This document shows, one piece after another, positions 7,679 through 16,647 of a stretch of DNA of 64,000 bases. Position numbers and translations under genes: made by a program. Under the pieces are notes generated by a model, which had not been told where the DNA came from, did not search any database, and saw nothing but the letters and a program-made list of their open reading frames with translations. The stretch is taken from positions 310,001 to 374,000 of the forward strand of contig NZ_CP025013.1 of the NCBI RefSeq assembly GCF_002953715.1, in the 5' to 3' direction. The first letter of the stretch is position 1. Every line of letters begins with the position of its first letter. The stretch comes from Rhizobium leguminosarum. GTDB lineage: Bacteria; Pseudomonadota; Alphaproteobacteria; Rhizobiales; Rhizobiaceae.

Positions 7679-9868
7679 ATGGACAACCCCACTGACAGCG
7701 CAGGCAAATGTCCTGTGCCACACGGCAATACGCCTCGCAGCAGCCGATCCAACCGCGACTGGTGGCCGGACCAGTTGAACGTGCAGATTCTTCACCAGAA
7801 TTCCGGCCGCGCCGACCCGCTCGGCCAAGCCTTCGACTATGCCGAGGAGTTCAAGAAGCTCGATCTCGACGGCCTGAAGAAGGATCTTCACGCGCTGATG
7901 ACGGATTCGCAGGATTGGTGGCCGGCCGATTTCGGTCACTATGGCGGCCTGTTCATCCGCATGGCCTGGCACAGCGCCGGCACATACCGCATCACCGATG
8001 GCCGCGGCGGCGCCGGGGCTGGCCAGCAGCGTTTTGCGCCGCTCAACAGCTGGCCTGACAACGTGAACCTCGACAAGGCCCGCCGCCTGCTGTGGCCTAT
8101 CAAGCAGAAATACGGCAACCGTATCTCCTGGGCTGACCTGTTGATCCTCACCGGCAACGTCGCGCTCGAATCCATGGGTTTCAAAACCTTCGGTTTCGCC
8201 GGCGGCCGCGCCGACGTCTGGGAGCCGGAAGAACTTTACTGGGGTCCTGAGGGAACCTGGCTGGGTGACGAACGCTACAGTGGCGAACGCGAACTGGCAG
8301 AGCCGCTTGGCGCCGTGCAGATGGGCCTTATCTATGTCAACCCGGAAGGCCCGAACGGCACTCCGGATCCGCTGGCATCCGCCCGCGACATCCGCGAAAC
8401 CTTCGCCCGTATGGCGATGAACGACGAAGAAACCGTGGCGCTGATCGCCGGCGGGCATACCTTCGGCAAGACCCATGGCGCTGGCGATCCGTCGTTTGTC
8501 GGTGTCGACCCGGAAGGCGGCGAGCTCGAAGCTCAGGGCCTGGGCTGGACCAGCAAGTTCAACACCGGCGTCGGTCGCGATGCCATCGGCAGCGGCCTCG
8601 AAGTGACCTGGACCCAGACGCCGACCCAGTGGAGCAACTACTTCTTCGAAAACCTGTTCGCTTTCGAATGGGAGCTGACCAAGAGCCCGGGCGGCGCGCA
8701 TCAGTGGAGCGCAAAGAACGCTGAAGCCTCCATCCCGGATGCCTATGATGCGTCGAAAAAGCATCTTCCGACCATGCTGACCAGCGACCTGGCGCTGCGT
8801 TTCGATCCTGTTTACGAGAAGATCTCGCGCCGCTTCCTGGAAAACCCTGCCGAGTTCGCCGATGCCTTCGCCCGCGCATGGTTCAAGCTGACCCATCGCG
8901 ATATGGGACCGAAGGTGCGCTACCTCGGCCCAGAAGTTCCGGCCGAAGACCTGATCTGGCAGGACGTGATCCCGGCCGTCGATCATCCGCTCGTCGACGA
9001 CAAGGATATCGCCGACCTCAAGGCAAAGGTGCTGGCAACCGGCCTCACCGTGCAGGAACTGGTCTCGACCGCCTGGGCGTCCGCCTCGACCTTCCGCGGC
9101 TCCGACAAGCGCGGCGGCGCCAATGGCGCGCGCATCCGCCTTGCCCCGCAGAAGGACTGGGACGCCAACCAGCCGGCGCAGCTCGCCAAGGTGCTCGGTG
9201 TTCTCGAAGGCATCCAGAAGGACTTCAACGCTGCCCAGACCGGGGCGAAGAAGATCTCGCTGGCCGACCTGATCGTTCTCGCCGGTGCAGCCGGCGTCGA
9301 GAAGGCGGCGGCAGAGGGCGGCAACGCTGTCAGCGTGCCCTTCACGCCAGGCCGTACGGATGCCTCCGAGGCACAGACCGACGCGCATTCCTTCGCAGCG
9401 CTCGAGCCGCGTATCGACGGCTTCCGCAACTACGTGAACGGCAAGCGCCATCAGTTCATGAAGCCGGAAGAAGCGCTCGTCGACCGCGCCCAGTTGCTGA
9501 CGCTGACCGGACCTGAAATGACCGTTCTTGTCGGCGGTCTGCGTGTGCTGAAGGCCGGCGCGCCTGAGCATGGCGTCTTCACGTCTCGTCCGGAAACGCT
9601 GACGAACGACTTCTTCGTCAACCTGCTCGACATGGCCACGCAGTGGGTGCCTGCCGCCGGCAAGGAAGGCGTCTATGAAGGCCGCGACCGCAAGACCGGC
9701 ACTGCCAAATGGACCGGCACCCGCGTCGACCTGATCTTCGGCTCGCACTCGCAGCTTCGCGCCTTCGCCGAAGTCTACGGCCAGGCCGACGCCAAGGGGA
9801 AGTTCGTCAAGGACTTCGTCGCCGCCTGGAACAAGGTCATGAACGCCGACCGCTTCGACCTCGTCTGA
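7679..9868 (+). CDS. katG: Catalase-peroxidase
   Basis: Bifunctional haem catalase-peroxidase of 729 residues, normal for the family, that removes hydrogen peroxide. The distal haem side has RMAWHSAGTYR with catalytic Arg, Trp and His near residues 94-98; the proximal histidine lies in GGHTFGKTHG. The Trp-Tyr-Met crosslink partners expected for catalase activity can be placed at the distal Trp, the Tyr of IYVNPEGPNG and the Met of RMAMNDEE. The C-terminal half is the usual inactive duplicate domain. The ATG at 7679 follows AAGGAG with 6-nt spacing; the upstream in-frame ATG at 7595 adds a non-conserved segment. It is probably activated by the divergent oxyR and ends in a strong terminator. 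Confidence 0.97.
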   Translation: MDNPTDSAGKCPVPHGNTPRSSRSNRDWWPDQLNVQILHQNSGRADPLGQAFDYAEEFKKLDLDGLKKDLHALMTDSQDWWPADFGHYGGLFIRMAWHSAGTYRITDGRGGAGAGQQRFAPLNSWPDNVNLDKARRLLWPIKQKYGNRISWADLLILTGNVALESMGFKTFGFAGGRADVWEPEELYWGPEGTWLGDERYSGERELAEPLGAVQMGLIYVNPEGPNGTPDPLASARDIRETFARMAMNDEETVALIAGGHTFGKTHGAGDPSFVGVDPEGGELEAQGLGWTSKFNTGVGRDAIGSGLEVTWTQTPTQWSNYFFENLFAFEWELTKSPGGAHQWSAKNAEASIPDAYDASKKHLPTMLTSDLALRFDPVYEKISRRFLENPAEFADAFARAWFKLTHRDMGPKVRYLGPEVPAEDLIWQDVIPAVDHPLVDDKDIADLKAKVLATGLTVQELVSTAWASASTFRGSDKRGGANGARIRLAPQKDWDANQPAQLAKVLGVLEGIQKDFNAAQTGAKKISLADLIVLAGAAGVEKAAAEGGNAVSVPFTPGRTDASEAQTDAHSFAALEPRIDGFRNYVNGKRHQFMKPEEALVDRAQLLTLTGPEMTVLVGGLRVLKAGAPEHGVFTSRPETLTNDFFVNLLDMATQWVPAAGKEGVYEGRDRKTGTAKWTGTRVDLIFGSHSQLRAFAEVYGQADAKGKFVKDFVAAWNKVMNADRFDLV

Positions 9869-9882
9869 TCGGCAGCATTTTC

Positions 9883-9916
9883 CCCGGGCGCAGTCTCGGC
9901 TGCGCCCGGGCATTTT
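9883..9916 (+). terminator. Rho-independent terminator after katG
   Basis: Perfect 11-bp arms CCCGGGCGCAG (9883-9893) and CTGCGCCCGGG (9900-9910) enclose a 6-nt loop and are followed by CATTTT and a T-rich run. It begins 14 nt past the katG stop codon. Confidence 0.85.
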
Positions 9917-9956
9917 CTATTTTCATCGTCTTGCGCTTCCACCGCATCGCTTCTTC

Positions 9957-10096
9957 TCCCTCATCTCTGTGCTTGTTGTCACAGAGATCCAGTGCGCCCA
10001 AGTCCTTGGGCGCGGGAGACTTCCTTGCTTTGATAGGAGTCATTCACCGCGCAGAAGCGCGGTAGCTGGATTCCTATGACAGGCATAGGAAGTGAC
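9957..10096. repeat. Rhizobial intergenic palindromic repeat element
   Basis: This stretch is built of nested inverted repeats: CATCTCTGTG facing CACAGAGAT, GATCCAG facing CTGGATTC, GCGCCCAAG facing CTTGGGCGC, and CCGCGC facing GCGCGG, closing with CCTATGACAGGCATAGG. The layout (TCACAG..ATCCAG, GCGCCCAAGTCCTTGGGCGC, CTGGATTCCT, then a short hairpin) matches a repeat I recognise as scattered through Rhizobium intergenic regions. It carries no plausible gene. It may fold into an RNA when transcribed, but no function can be assigned. Confidence 0.65.
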
Positions 10097-10129
10097 GAGC
10101 GCCGGGTGGCGTCGCATGATCGCAGCACT

Positions 10130-10687
10130 TTAGCGAGGCAGAATGCCGAAAGGCGAAAGTGACAGCAGATCGGGATCAGTCGTCGCCGTTACTGTCGCTA
10201 CCTGGGCATGGTTTATGCTGTAGCCGTAGGTGAGGACGCGGTCACCGTCGATCATGAAGAATTGCGCCCGATCCAGGCCGGGCCGCAGAGTACCCGTCAC
10301 GGTGACGGTCTCGTACATTCTTGCCAGGTGCAAAGGCTCTTCCGGAACGACACGAACCAGTTGGTTGGGCGGAGGGGACGGCATGTGGCTGCAGGCTCCG
10401 GCCCAAGGCACCAGCATGAATTCGTAGACAAGATCGCCGTCCTGGTCGATCGGCAGAACGAAGCCCGTCAATTCGATCGGATGCGCCTCGCCATGCCAGG
10501 CGAGTGTTTCGCCCTGTGGGCCGCTCACCGCCTTGCCCGACAGCGGAACTGTCGCTTTGGGCTGATCGGCCGGCCGTAAAGCGTTCCAGAAGATAGGCTG
10601 AGCTGCAGCGAAGGCGTTGGAAATTGGCCATGCGGAACCAAATGCCAGCGCCGCGAACGTCAGGAGGAAAGGTTTGTGTTTCATCAT
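10130..10687 (-). CDS. DUF3299-family secreted protein
   Basis: A 185-residue protein with an N-terminal signal peptide (about residues 1-27, ending AFAAA) followed by a DUF3299 domain. The family hallmark is visible: a GFVLPID segment, then EFMLVPWAGACSHMPSPPPN, in which one cysteine and one histidine precede a proline run. Members are periplasmic and often lie near metal or lipoprotein export genes, but no biochemical role is established. The ATG at 10687 follows GGAG with 5-nt spacing. No operon partner is evident. Confidence 0.8.
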   Translation of the reverse strand: MMKHKPFLLTFAALAFGSAWPISNAFAAAQPIFWNALRPADQPKATVPLSGKAVSGPQGETLAWHGEAHPIELTGFVLPIDQDGDLVYEFMLVPWAGACSHMPSPPPNQLVRVVPEEPLHLARMYETVTVTGTLRPGLDRAQFFMIDGDRVLTYGYSINHAQVATVTATTDPDLLSLSPFGILPR

Positions 10688-10958
10688 TGCATCTCCACCG
10701 GGCCGGCCGCTTTGACTACCTTGCCGCTGCCGCGTGGATGCTACTCTCGATCCCGTTCGGCCGTCAAAGCTTCCGGCGCGCTCGAGTCCGTCCTGGACGG
10801 CAGTGCCGAGGATCTGTTGCGCATCGACCGGAGGCAGATGCTTGGGGCACAGGCCCGAGCATGACGAAAGAGACGTCGGCGTGCTTCGTCAGCAGTCAAG
10901 AGACCCCGCGTGGGGTGAACACGGGGTCTCCCTGCCGGACCAACAGAACGATGAGGCC

Positions 10959-11417
10959 TTACGTCTCCGGCATCATCGAAGAGTGGTGCGAGGTGATCAG
11001 CCAGTTCCCGTCCTTGAACTCATAGGTATAGGTGTAGCGGGCGGGAACCTTCGAGCCGTCCTTCAGGCTGAAGGTGTAGGTGCCGACGTCGACGGCCCAG
11101 TTGCAGCCGATCTGGATGTCGCGGCTGTCGATGTGGCCTTTGGGCTCATTCGCCAGGAAATGCTCGAAATAATCGATCCGCTCCGCCTGGGTCAGGCGAG
11201 GCTTGTCCGACAAGGTCGCGAGAAGCACTGAGTCCTCGCTGTAATTCTTGGCGACTTCCTGCGGGCTGAGAGATGCAAGCGAGGTATTCCAGCGGTCAAA
11301 GAGCTTTGCGATCTCCTGCTCGCTGACCGGCGCGCAGGTTGTTGCTGTTTCGGCCGCTGCGGCGGATTGGACCTGAACGAAACCGAGGGCGAGGGCGGCG
11401 GCAATGATGGTACGCAT
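10959..11417 (-). CDS. Secreted SnoaL/NTF2-like (DUF4440-type) protein
   Basis: A 152-residue protein with a signal peptide (about residues 1-20, ending SAAAAE) and one NTF2-like alpha+beta cone domain of the SgcJ/EcaC/DUF4440 type. The pattern includes a long first helix (EQEIAKLFDRWNTSLAS), an NYSEDSVLLATL segment and a C-terminal strand pair ending WLITSHHSSMMP. Such domains bind small hydrophobic ligands or act as isomerases or cyclases; no substrate is indicated. The ATG at 11417 has AGGAAAG upstream, unlike the longer in-frame start. It is divergent from the histidine kinase gene. A similar secreted protein is encoded at 16043-16510. Confidence 0.75.
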   Translation of the reverse strand: MRTIIAAALALGFVQVQSAAAAETATTCAPVSEQEIAKLFDRWNTSLASLSPQEVAKNYSEDSVLLATLSDKPRLTQAERIDYFEHFLANEPKGHIDSRDIQIGCNWAVDVGTYTFSLKDGSKVPARYTYTYEFKDGNWLITSHHSSMMPET

Positions 11418-11609
11418 TTTGACTTTCCTATGTGGCGGTTCCGGCGGACATCGCATCGGTCAACCGCATGACCAGCAATTTAAGTGTCCTATGCTGCCGC
11501 CACATCTGCCGGCTGGCTTCGATCCGATCTGCCAAACGGCATAGATGACATTCCCGCCGGAATGACTATCGTGCCGGCGTCATTCATTTTCGGAGCAGTC
11601 CTGTTGGGC

Positions 11610-12737
11610 ATGGAGCACGATACAAGTTCGACGCATTCGCCAAACGTTGCGGAACTGCGGGCCCTTTACCGGGCGGCGGAAGCGCGGGCGGCTCGTCTGC
11701 GTTTCATCATCGAAGTGCAGAACCTGCTCGATGCCGCTGCATTCGAAACGGCTGCCCTGGAAGTTCTGTCCCGGCTTGCAGACTTCGCGGGAGCATCGCT
11801 TGCCAGGCTCGTTTTTCCGTCGTTCCAGGGAAAAGCGCCCGTGCAGCTGACGGTGGGCAAGTCGACGAGCCCCGAAAGCGATAACATCTTGTTTGCCTCG
11901 CAGGACGGCTCCGATCTCCGTTTGACGATCATCGGATCTTCGAAAGCGCGCGCCATCGATGCCGACGACCGGCAGACATTGGAGGTGGTGGCGGGGCAGC
12001 TCGCCGACGCCTACAATCTTAACCGGCAGGCGGCAGAAAATCAGGCGCTACTCGGCGATCTCCAGCGGCAGCGAAGTGAACTCGCGGCCCTTGTCGCGCA
12101 ACTGATCCAGGCGCAGGAGCAGGAACGGCAGCGGGTGGCGCTCGATCTTCACGACGGCTCGGCGCAGCTGGCGGCAGGCCTCAGCTATCGCCTGCAGGAC
12201 CTTGCGGCCCGCATCGGCGAGGCGCATGCCCTAAAGCCTGAGATCGACCAGCTCGCGACGCTCGCGCGCCATTCCGTTGCCGATCTCAGGGCAGCCATCG
12301 CCGATCTTCGCCCGCCCGAGCTCGATGATCTCGGCGTCGCCGCGGCCCTGCGCACGCGTCTCGATGCGATCGATGACCTCGAGGTGATCGCCGATCTCGA
12401 TGCCGCCGCCGATCGCTGGCCGGCATCGACGGGGATCATCTTCTATCGTGTCGCGCAGGAAGCGATCACCAATGTGATCAAGCACGCTGAGGCGAGCCGG
12501 CTGGTCGTCCGTCTCTTTGAGGATGGCGCGGGCGAAGCGCATCTCGAAGTGATCGATGATGGCAAAGGCATCGGCGAGGTGCGCCATCCCCAGATGCGGG
12601 GCGGGCGGCTCGGCATCGTCGGGATGCGTGAACGGCTGGCGCTGCTCGGCGGCCGGATCGAGATCAGCGCGGGGTCTTCAGGGGGCACACATGTCCGCGC
12701 CGCGGCCCCGCTTGCGCGGGAGACGACATCAGAATGA
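11610..12737 (+). CDS. Sensor histidine kinase, NarL-partner type (HisKA_3)
   Basis: Probably a cytoplasmic kinase of about 375 residues. An N-terminal region with a GAF-like sensor (about residues 25-150) is followed by a dimerisation helix containing the phospho-acceptor histidine in RVALDLHDGSAQ, then an HATPase_c domain with an N-box (EAITNVIKHAEA), G1 (DDGKGIG) and G2 (GGRLGIVGMRERLALLGG). This HisKA_3 arrangement pairs with LuxR-type response regulators, and one follows directly with a four-base ATGA overlap. The start is uncertain: in-frame ATGs at 11484 and 11562 would extend the protein but give an unconserved, oddly hydrophobic N-terminus. No signal or membrane segment is convincing. 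Confidence 0.88.
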   Translation: MEHDTSSTHSPNVAELRALYRAAEARAARLRFIIEVQNLLDAAAFETAALEVLSRLADFAGASLARLVFPSFQGKAPVQLTVGKSTSPESDNILFASQDGSDLRLTIIGSSKARAIDADDRQTLEVVAGQLADAYNLNRQAAENQALLGDLQRQRSELAALVAQLIQAQEQERQRVALDLHDGSAQLAAGLSYRLQDLAARIGEAHALKPEIDQLATLARHSVADLRAAIADLRPPELDDLGVAAALRTRLDAIDDLEVIADLDAAADRWPASTGIIFYRVAQEAITNVIKHAEASRLVVRLFEDGAGEAHLEVIDDGKGIGEVRHPQMRGGRLGIVGMRERLALLGGRIEISAGSSGGTHVRAAAPLARETTSE

Positions 12738-13396
12738 CGGCATCGATCCTTGTCGCCGACGATCATGACATCGCCCGCGCAGGCCTTATCGCCATGATCG
12801 GCGGTGAAGACGATTTTCATGTCGCCTGGGACGTGCGCGACGGCGTGGAAGCGGTGGAGGCCTGTAGGCTGCACAAGCCGGATCTCGCTCTCCTCGACAT
12901 CCGCATGCCGCGCCTGGACGGCCTCGCCGCGACGAGGGAGATCCGGCGCGTGTCGCCGGGAACACGCGTCATGATCATCACCATGCATGACAGTCTCGAC
13001 TACCTGGAAGCGGCGATCGAGGCAGGCGCTACGGGCTATCTGCTCAAGGACGCCAGCCGGGAAGACATTCTCCGCACGATCCGGCGGGTCCTTCAGGGCG
13101 ATGCCTTCTTCGACGGCCCGCTCGTCGCAAAACTATTGCGCCGCGCCGCCACCAAGCCGCAGACCAACAGCAGCGCTCTGGAGACGCTGACGATCCGGGA
13201 GCGCGAAGTCCTGTCGAAGGTGGCCGAGGGCCTGACCAACAAGGAGATCGCCAGGATACTGAAGATCTCGCCCGGTACCGTGAAGATCCACGTCGAGCGC
13301 ATTATCGGCAAGCTGGGCGCCGGGGATCGGACGCAGGCTGCAGTCATGGCCGTTCGCGGCGGGCTCGTCGAAACATCGAAAGAGCAGCCACAATGA
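12734..13396 (+). CDS. LuxR/NarL-family response regulator
   Basis: A 220-residue two-domain regulator. The receiver domain (1-120) has the acidic pair in ILVADDHD, the phospho-acceptor Asp in LALLDIRMPRLDG, and Lys in YLLKDASRED. The C-terminal LuxR-type helix-turn-helix (about 150-210) reads LTIREREVLSKVAEGLTNKE then ISPGTVKIHVERIIGKLGA. It overlaps both the upstream kinase and the downstream kinase by ATGA, so the three are co-translated. It would bind DNA when phosphorylated by the upstream HisKA_3 kinase; target genes are not evident. Confidence 0.95.
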   Translation: MTASILVADDHDIARAGLIAMIGGEDDFHVAWDVRDGVEAVEACRLHKPDLALLDIRMPRLDGLAATREIRRVSPGTRVMIITMHDSLDYLEAAIEAGATGYLLKDASREDILRTIRRVLQGDAFFDGPLVAKLLRRAATKPQTNSSALETLTIREREVLSKVAEGLTNKEIARILKISPGTVKIHVERIIGKLGAGDRTQAAVMAVRGGLVETSKEQPQ

Positions 13397-15345
13397 CCCC
13401 GACAGGACGTCTGACGGGGTGGCGTTTCGCCGACCTTCCCCTTCGAGCGAAGGGCATCGTCATCATCACGGTGCCGCTGGCGCTGCTGCTCGCAGCCCTC
13501 GCCTCGGTGTTCGTGGCCGACCGGCAAAGCCGGATTGCCGAGGATCAGGTGCGAGTCACGCTCGAGATCCAGTCGGGCATTCAGGAGATCCATGCCTCGA
13601 TCGCCGAGGCCGCCACCGCAATGCGGGGTTATCTGTTGACCGGCAGAACCGATTTTCTTGATCCCTTCAACCGGGCCGAAGACAGGCTGCCCGTCGTGCT
13701 CGACGAAGTCGGTCGCCGGTTGCGGGATGAAGAGCAAAAGAACCGTCTCGAATGCATCCGCACCCTCGTCGTCGCGAAAGTCGATCGTCTCCAACTCCTG
13801 AAACAGGCCGACATCCTGCGCGCCGGCGGACGCGAGGACCTTGCGGCCAAACTCATCGAAGGCAAGCAGGTCCTCGATGTGCTGAGACAGGAAATCGACG
13901 CGATGAGCCGGCGGGAGGCGGATCTGCTTCACGCGAGGACCGAGGCCGCGGACCGGGTTCGCACTCTATCGCGAAGCCTGATGATCGCAGCCGGCTTTCT
14001 TGGTTTTGCCGGCGCGCTCGTCGCCGTCTTCCTGTTTTCGGCAAGCATTGTCCGCCGTGTACATGCGCTGAAAGCCGAGGCGCATCGGCTGTCGCAGGGC
14101 GAGGTCGTGACGGTGGCGGATCCCTTCCGCGATGAACTCGGCAGTCTCGGACAGGCGCTCGAAGATGCGAGCGTGCTTCTGAAAAAGCGCGAGGCCGATC
14201 TGACCGAAAGCGAGGAGCGCTTTCGGCAACTGGTTGAAGGCGTCAGCGACTACGGCATCTTCGGGCTCGATACTTCAGGACGGGTGATAAGCTGGAATGC
14301 AGGTGCCGAGCGGATCACCGGTTATGGCGCCGAGGAGATCGTCGGGCAGCATTTTTCCCGCTTCTATCCCACGGAAACCAGGGACACATTTCCGGCAGAA
14401 GAGCTTGCCAAAGCAGCCCTTCACGGACGAGCCGAGGCGGAAGGCTGGCGCGTTCGCAAGGACGGGTCTCGATTCTGGTCTCACGTCGTGGTAACCGCCC
14501 TGCATGATGAGACGGGCCGCCTGCGCGGCTTTTCCAAAATCACGCGAGATATTACCGAGCGCAAGCAAATCGAAGAGGCCCTGCTTGCCGCCCGCGAGGA
14601 TGCGGTTCGCGCAAGCAACGCCAAGAGCGAATTCCTGTCGCGCATGAGCCACGAACTGCGCACGCCGCTGAATTCCGTGCTCGGTTTCGCGCAGCTTCTG
14701 GAAATGGACGTCACCGATACCGAGTCCAGGGAGAGCGTCGCGCAGATCTTGAGGGCCGGCCGGCATTTGCTCAGCCTCATCGACGAGGTTCTCGACATGG
14801 CGAGGATCGAGGCCGGGCACATGGATCTTGCCATCGAACCGCAACGCGTCGCCGATGTGATTGATGAAGCGGTGTCGCTTGCGAGGCCGCTCTGCGGCAA
14901 GCAGCAGATCCGGATAGAGGTCCTCGAGCCCGAGCGAGATCTGTCGGTCCTGGCTGACCGGCGGCGTCTCCTCCAGGTGTTCTTGAACCTTCTCTCCAAT
15001 GCGGTGAAATACAATCGTCAGCTCGGAAGCGTGACCGTCAGCCACCGCGAGATTGGCGACGACACTATTCGGATCGAGGTCAGCGATACCGGCCCCGGCA
15101 TCCCGGCGGAACGCGTTTCCCGGCTCTTCACCCCATTCGATCGGCTGGGAGCAGAACGTATCGGTCAAGAAGGGACCGGTCTCGGGCTCGCGCTGTCGCG
15201 GCATCTGATCGACGCCATGGGCGGCGCGCTCGGCTTCAGCAACCGTCCGGAAGGTGGCGCCACCTTCCATGTCGATTTGCCGCGCCCGCCCGCGTCGGCG
15301 CAGGAAACCCGAAGACGAGGCCTCTCCGTCGAAAGTCCGCCATAG
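13393..15345 (+). CDS. Membrane sensor histidine kinase (CHASE3-HAMP-PAS-HisKA-HATPase)
   Basis: A 650-residue inner-membrane kinase. A membrane segment at about residues 17-38 and a second near 195-217 flank a helical CHASE3-type periplasmic sensor (TAMRGYLLTGRTDFLDPFN is characteristic). HAMP follows, then a PAS domain (about 270-390: ERFRQLVEGVSDYGIFGLD, ISWNAGAERITGYGAEEIVG) with a PAC tail, HisKA with the acceptor His in SRMSHELRTPLN, and HATPase_c (NLLSNAVKYN, DTGPGIP, GTGLGLALSRHL). It overlaps the preceding regulator by ATGA and is followed 67 nt later by a stand-alone receiver that could be its target. The stimulus is unknown. Confidence 0.95.
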   Translation: MTPTGRLTGWRFADLPLRAKGIVIITVPLALLLAALASVFVADRQSRIAEDQVRVTLEIQSGIQEIHASIAEAATAMRGYLLTGRTDFLDPFNRAEDRLPVVLDEVGRRLRDEEQKNRLECIRTLVVAKVDRLQLLKQADILRAGGREDLAAKLIEGKQVLDVLRQEIDAMSRREADLLHARTEAADRVRTLSRSLMIAAGFLGFAGALVAVFLFSASIVRRVHALKAEAHRLSQGEVVTVADPFRDELGSLGQALEDASVLLKKREADLTESEERFRQLVEGVSDYGIFGLDTSGRVISWNAGAERITGYGAEEIVGQHFSRFYPTETRDTFPAEELAKAALHGRAEAEGWRVRKDGSRFWSHVVVTALHDETGRLRGFSKITRDITERKQIEEALLAAREDAVRASNAKSEFLSRMSHELRTPLNSVLGFAQLLEMDVTDTESRESVAQILRAGRHLLSLIDEVLDMARIEAGHMDLAIEPQRVADVIDEAVSLARPLCGKQQIRIEVLEPERDLSVLADRRRLLQVFLNLLSNAVKYNRQLGSVTVSHREIGDDTIRIEVSDTGPGIPAERVSRLFTPFDRLGAERIGQEGTGLGLALSRHLIDAMGGALGFSNRPEGGATFHVDLPRPPASAQETRRRGLSVESPP

Positions 15346-15412
15346 AAGACGTTGCCTATGATTTGATTGCGCGCTTGATATCCTCCAACGCCTTAGACGA
15401 AATGTTTGGCCC

Positions 15413-15880
15413 ATGACAGACCCCACCGACATCGTGCGACGATCGACGATCCTGATCGTCGACGACGAGCCCGCAAATGTTTCGCTGCTGGAGCGCATAC
15501 TCAAACGCGAAGGCTTCAAGGAACTCATCAGCACCACCGAGCCACGCGAGGCGTTGCGGCTCTTTCGCGAACATCCGGTGGATCTCGTTCTTCTCGACCT
15601 GATGATGCCCGATCTCGATGGCTTCGCTCTGCTGGAGACCTTCGCAAGACTTATTCCTGAAAACAGCTATCTGCCGATCCTGGTTCTGACCGCCGATGCA
15701 ACATTGCCGACGCGCCGGCGGGCGCTTTCTCTCGGTGCGAAGGATTTTCTGACGAAGCCGTTCGATGCGATCGAGGCCATCCTACGCATCTTCAACCTTC
15801 TCGAAACCCGTATCCTGACCCTGGAGCTTGCCAAACACGGGCTGGCAACGCCGAAATCAGAGCGTCCCCGGATTGATTGA
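15413..15880 (+). CDS. Stand-alone response-regulator receiver protein
   Basis: A 155-residue protein that is almost entirely a CheY-like receiver: ILIVDDEPANV (acidic pocket), LVLLDLMMPDLDG (phospho-acceptor Asp), VLTAD and FLTKPFDAIEA (conserved Lys). No DNA-binding or enzymatic output domain follows; about 20 C-terminal residues look helical then disordered. It is placed 67 nt after the CHASE3 kinase in the same direction, so it likely receives phosphate from one of the two kinases and acts through a protein partner. Receiver-only proteins of this type often sit at the end of rhizobial kinase clusters. Confidence 0.92.
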   Translation: MTDPTDIVRRSTILIVDDEPANVSLLERILKREGFKELISTTEPREALRLFREHPVDLVLLDLMMPDLDGFALLETFARLIPENSYLPILVLTADATLPTRRRALSLGAKDFLTKPFDAIEAILRIFNLLETRILTLELAKHGLATPKSERPRID

Positions 15881-16042
15881 TCGGGATCGATTGATGGCAC
15901 CAGCCATCTTGGCGCATGGGCGTTGGGCCATCGGCAAAATCGACCGCGCAGTGCGGCGGAAATCGGCCGCAACGAGAGAGACGGCGGTACCAAGCGCGCT
16001 GCGCCGATAGTGGGGCCAGCGAGGAAACCGGCCCCACTCAAC

Positions 16043-16510
16043 TCAGAACATGGTGTTCTTGTTTGCCGCCTCTTTCGGAACGGCCTGGATCACGTCCCAG
16101 TGCTCGACGATCTTGCCGTCCTTGACGCGGAAAATATCGACGATCGCCTGGCCGAGGTCGCCTGCGCCGTTCGTCGCGTGCACATGCAGCCAGACCAGAT
16201 CGCCATCGGCGGCGCTGCGGACGATCTCGGCCCGCGATTGGGCATTGTCCTTGAAGAAGCCGGTGAAGAAGGAAATCAAAGGCTTCTTCCCATCGGGAAC
16301 TTGAGGATTGTGCTGCCGGTAGTCGTCGGCGACGACCGAAGCGGCGACGATATCGTGCTTGTTGAAGAACCGATCGTAGAACTCCACAACCAGCTTCCGG
16401 TTGGCTTCCTCGATCTTCAAATCCCGCGAGGCCGATTCAGCAAAAGCGCCGGCTGGCGCGGCGACGCCCGCCAAAATGACGAGTGCGAAAAGCGATTTCC
16501 CGAATTTCAT
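16043..16510 (-). CDS. Secreted SnoaL-like (NTF2 fold) protein
   Basis: A 155-residue protein with an N-terminal signal peptide (about residues 1-24, ending AFAES) and a SnoaL-like domain: NRKLVVEFYDRFFNKHD, then DDYRQHNPQVPDGKKPLISF and the C-terminal IVDIFRVKDGKIVEHWDVIQ. This pattern is shared by polyketide-cyclase-like and SnoaL-like aldol condensation proteins, though most members have no known substrate. It is divergent from the HxlR-type regulator at 16648, which may control it; the roughly 137 nt between their start codons would hold both promoters. Confidence 0.82.
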   Translation of the reverse strand: MKFGKSLFALVILAGVAAPAGAFAESASRDLKIEEANRKLVVEFYDRFFNKHDIVAASVVADDYRQHNPQVPDGKKPLISFFTGFFKDNAQSRAEIVRSAADGDLVWLHVHATNGAGDLGQAIVDIFRVKDGKIVEHWDVIQAVPKEAANKNTMF

Positions 16511-16647
16511 GCATCAAGCTCCTTGGTATGGATTCGCGATCTAGTCTAGAAAGCAGACTATGAGAGCTGGTCTATGAAACCTCGACATGCCTAGCAAGAA
16601 GGCACGTTTTAGTGGCGAGGTCAGCCGACGATGACCGAGGATGGAGC

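Noticed and set aside
7580..9913. 777-codon open frame on the minus strand opposite katG
   Set aside because: It mirrors katG, an unmistakable coding gene, and its translation has no recognisable family. Long antisense frames are expected in GC-rich genes with strong third-position bias.
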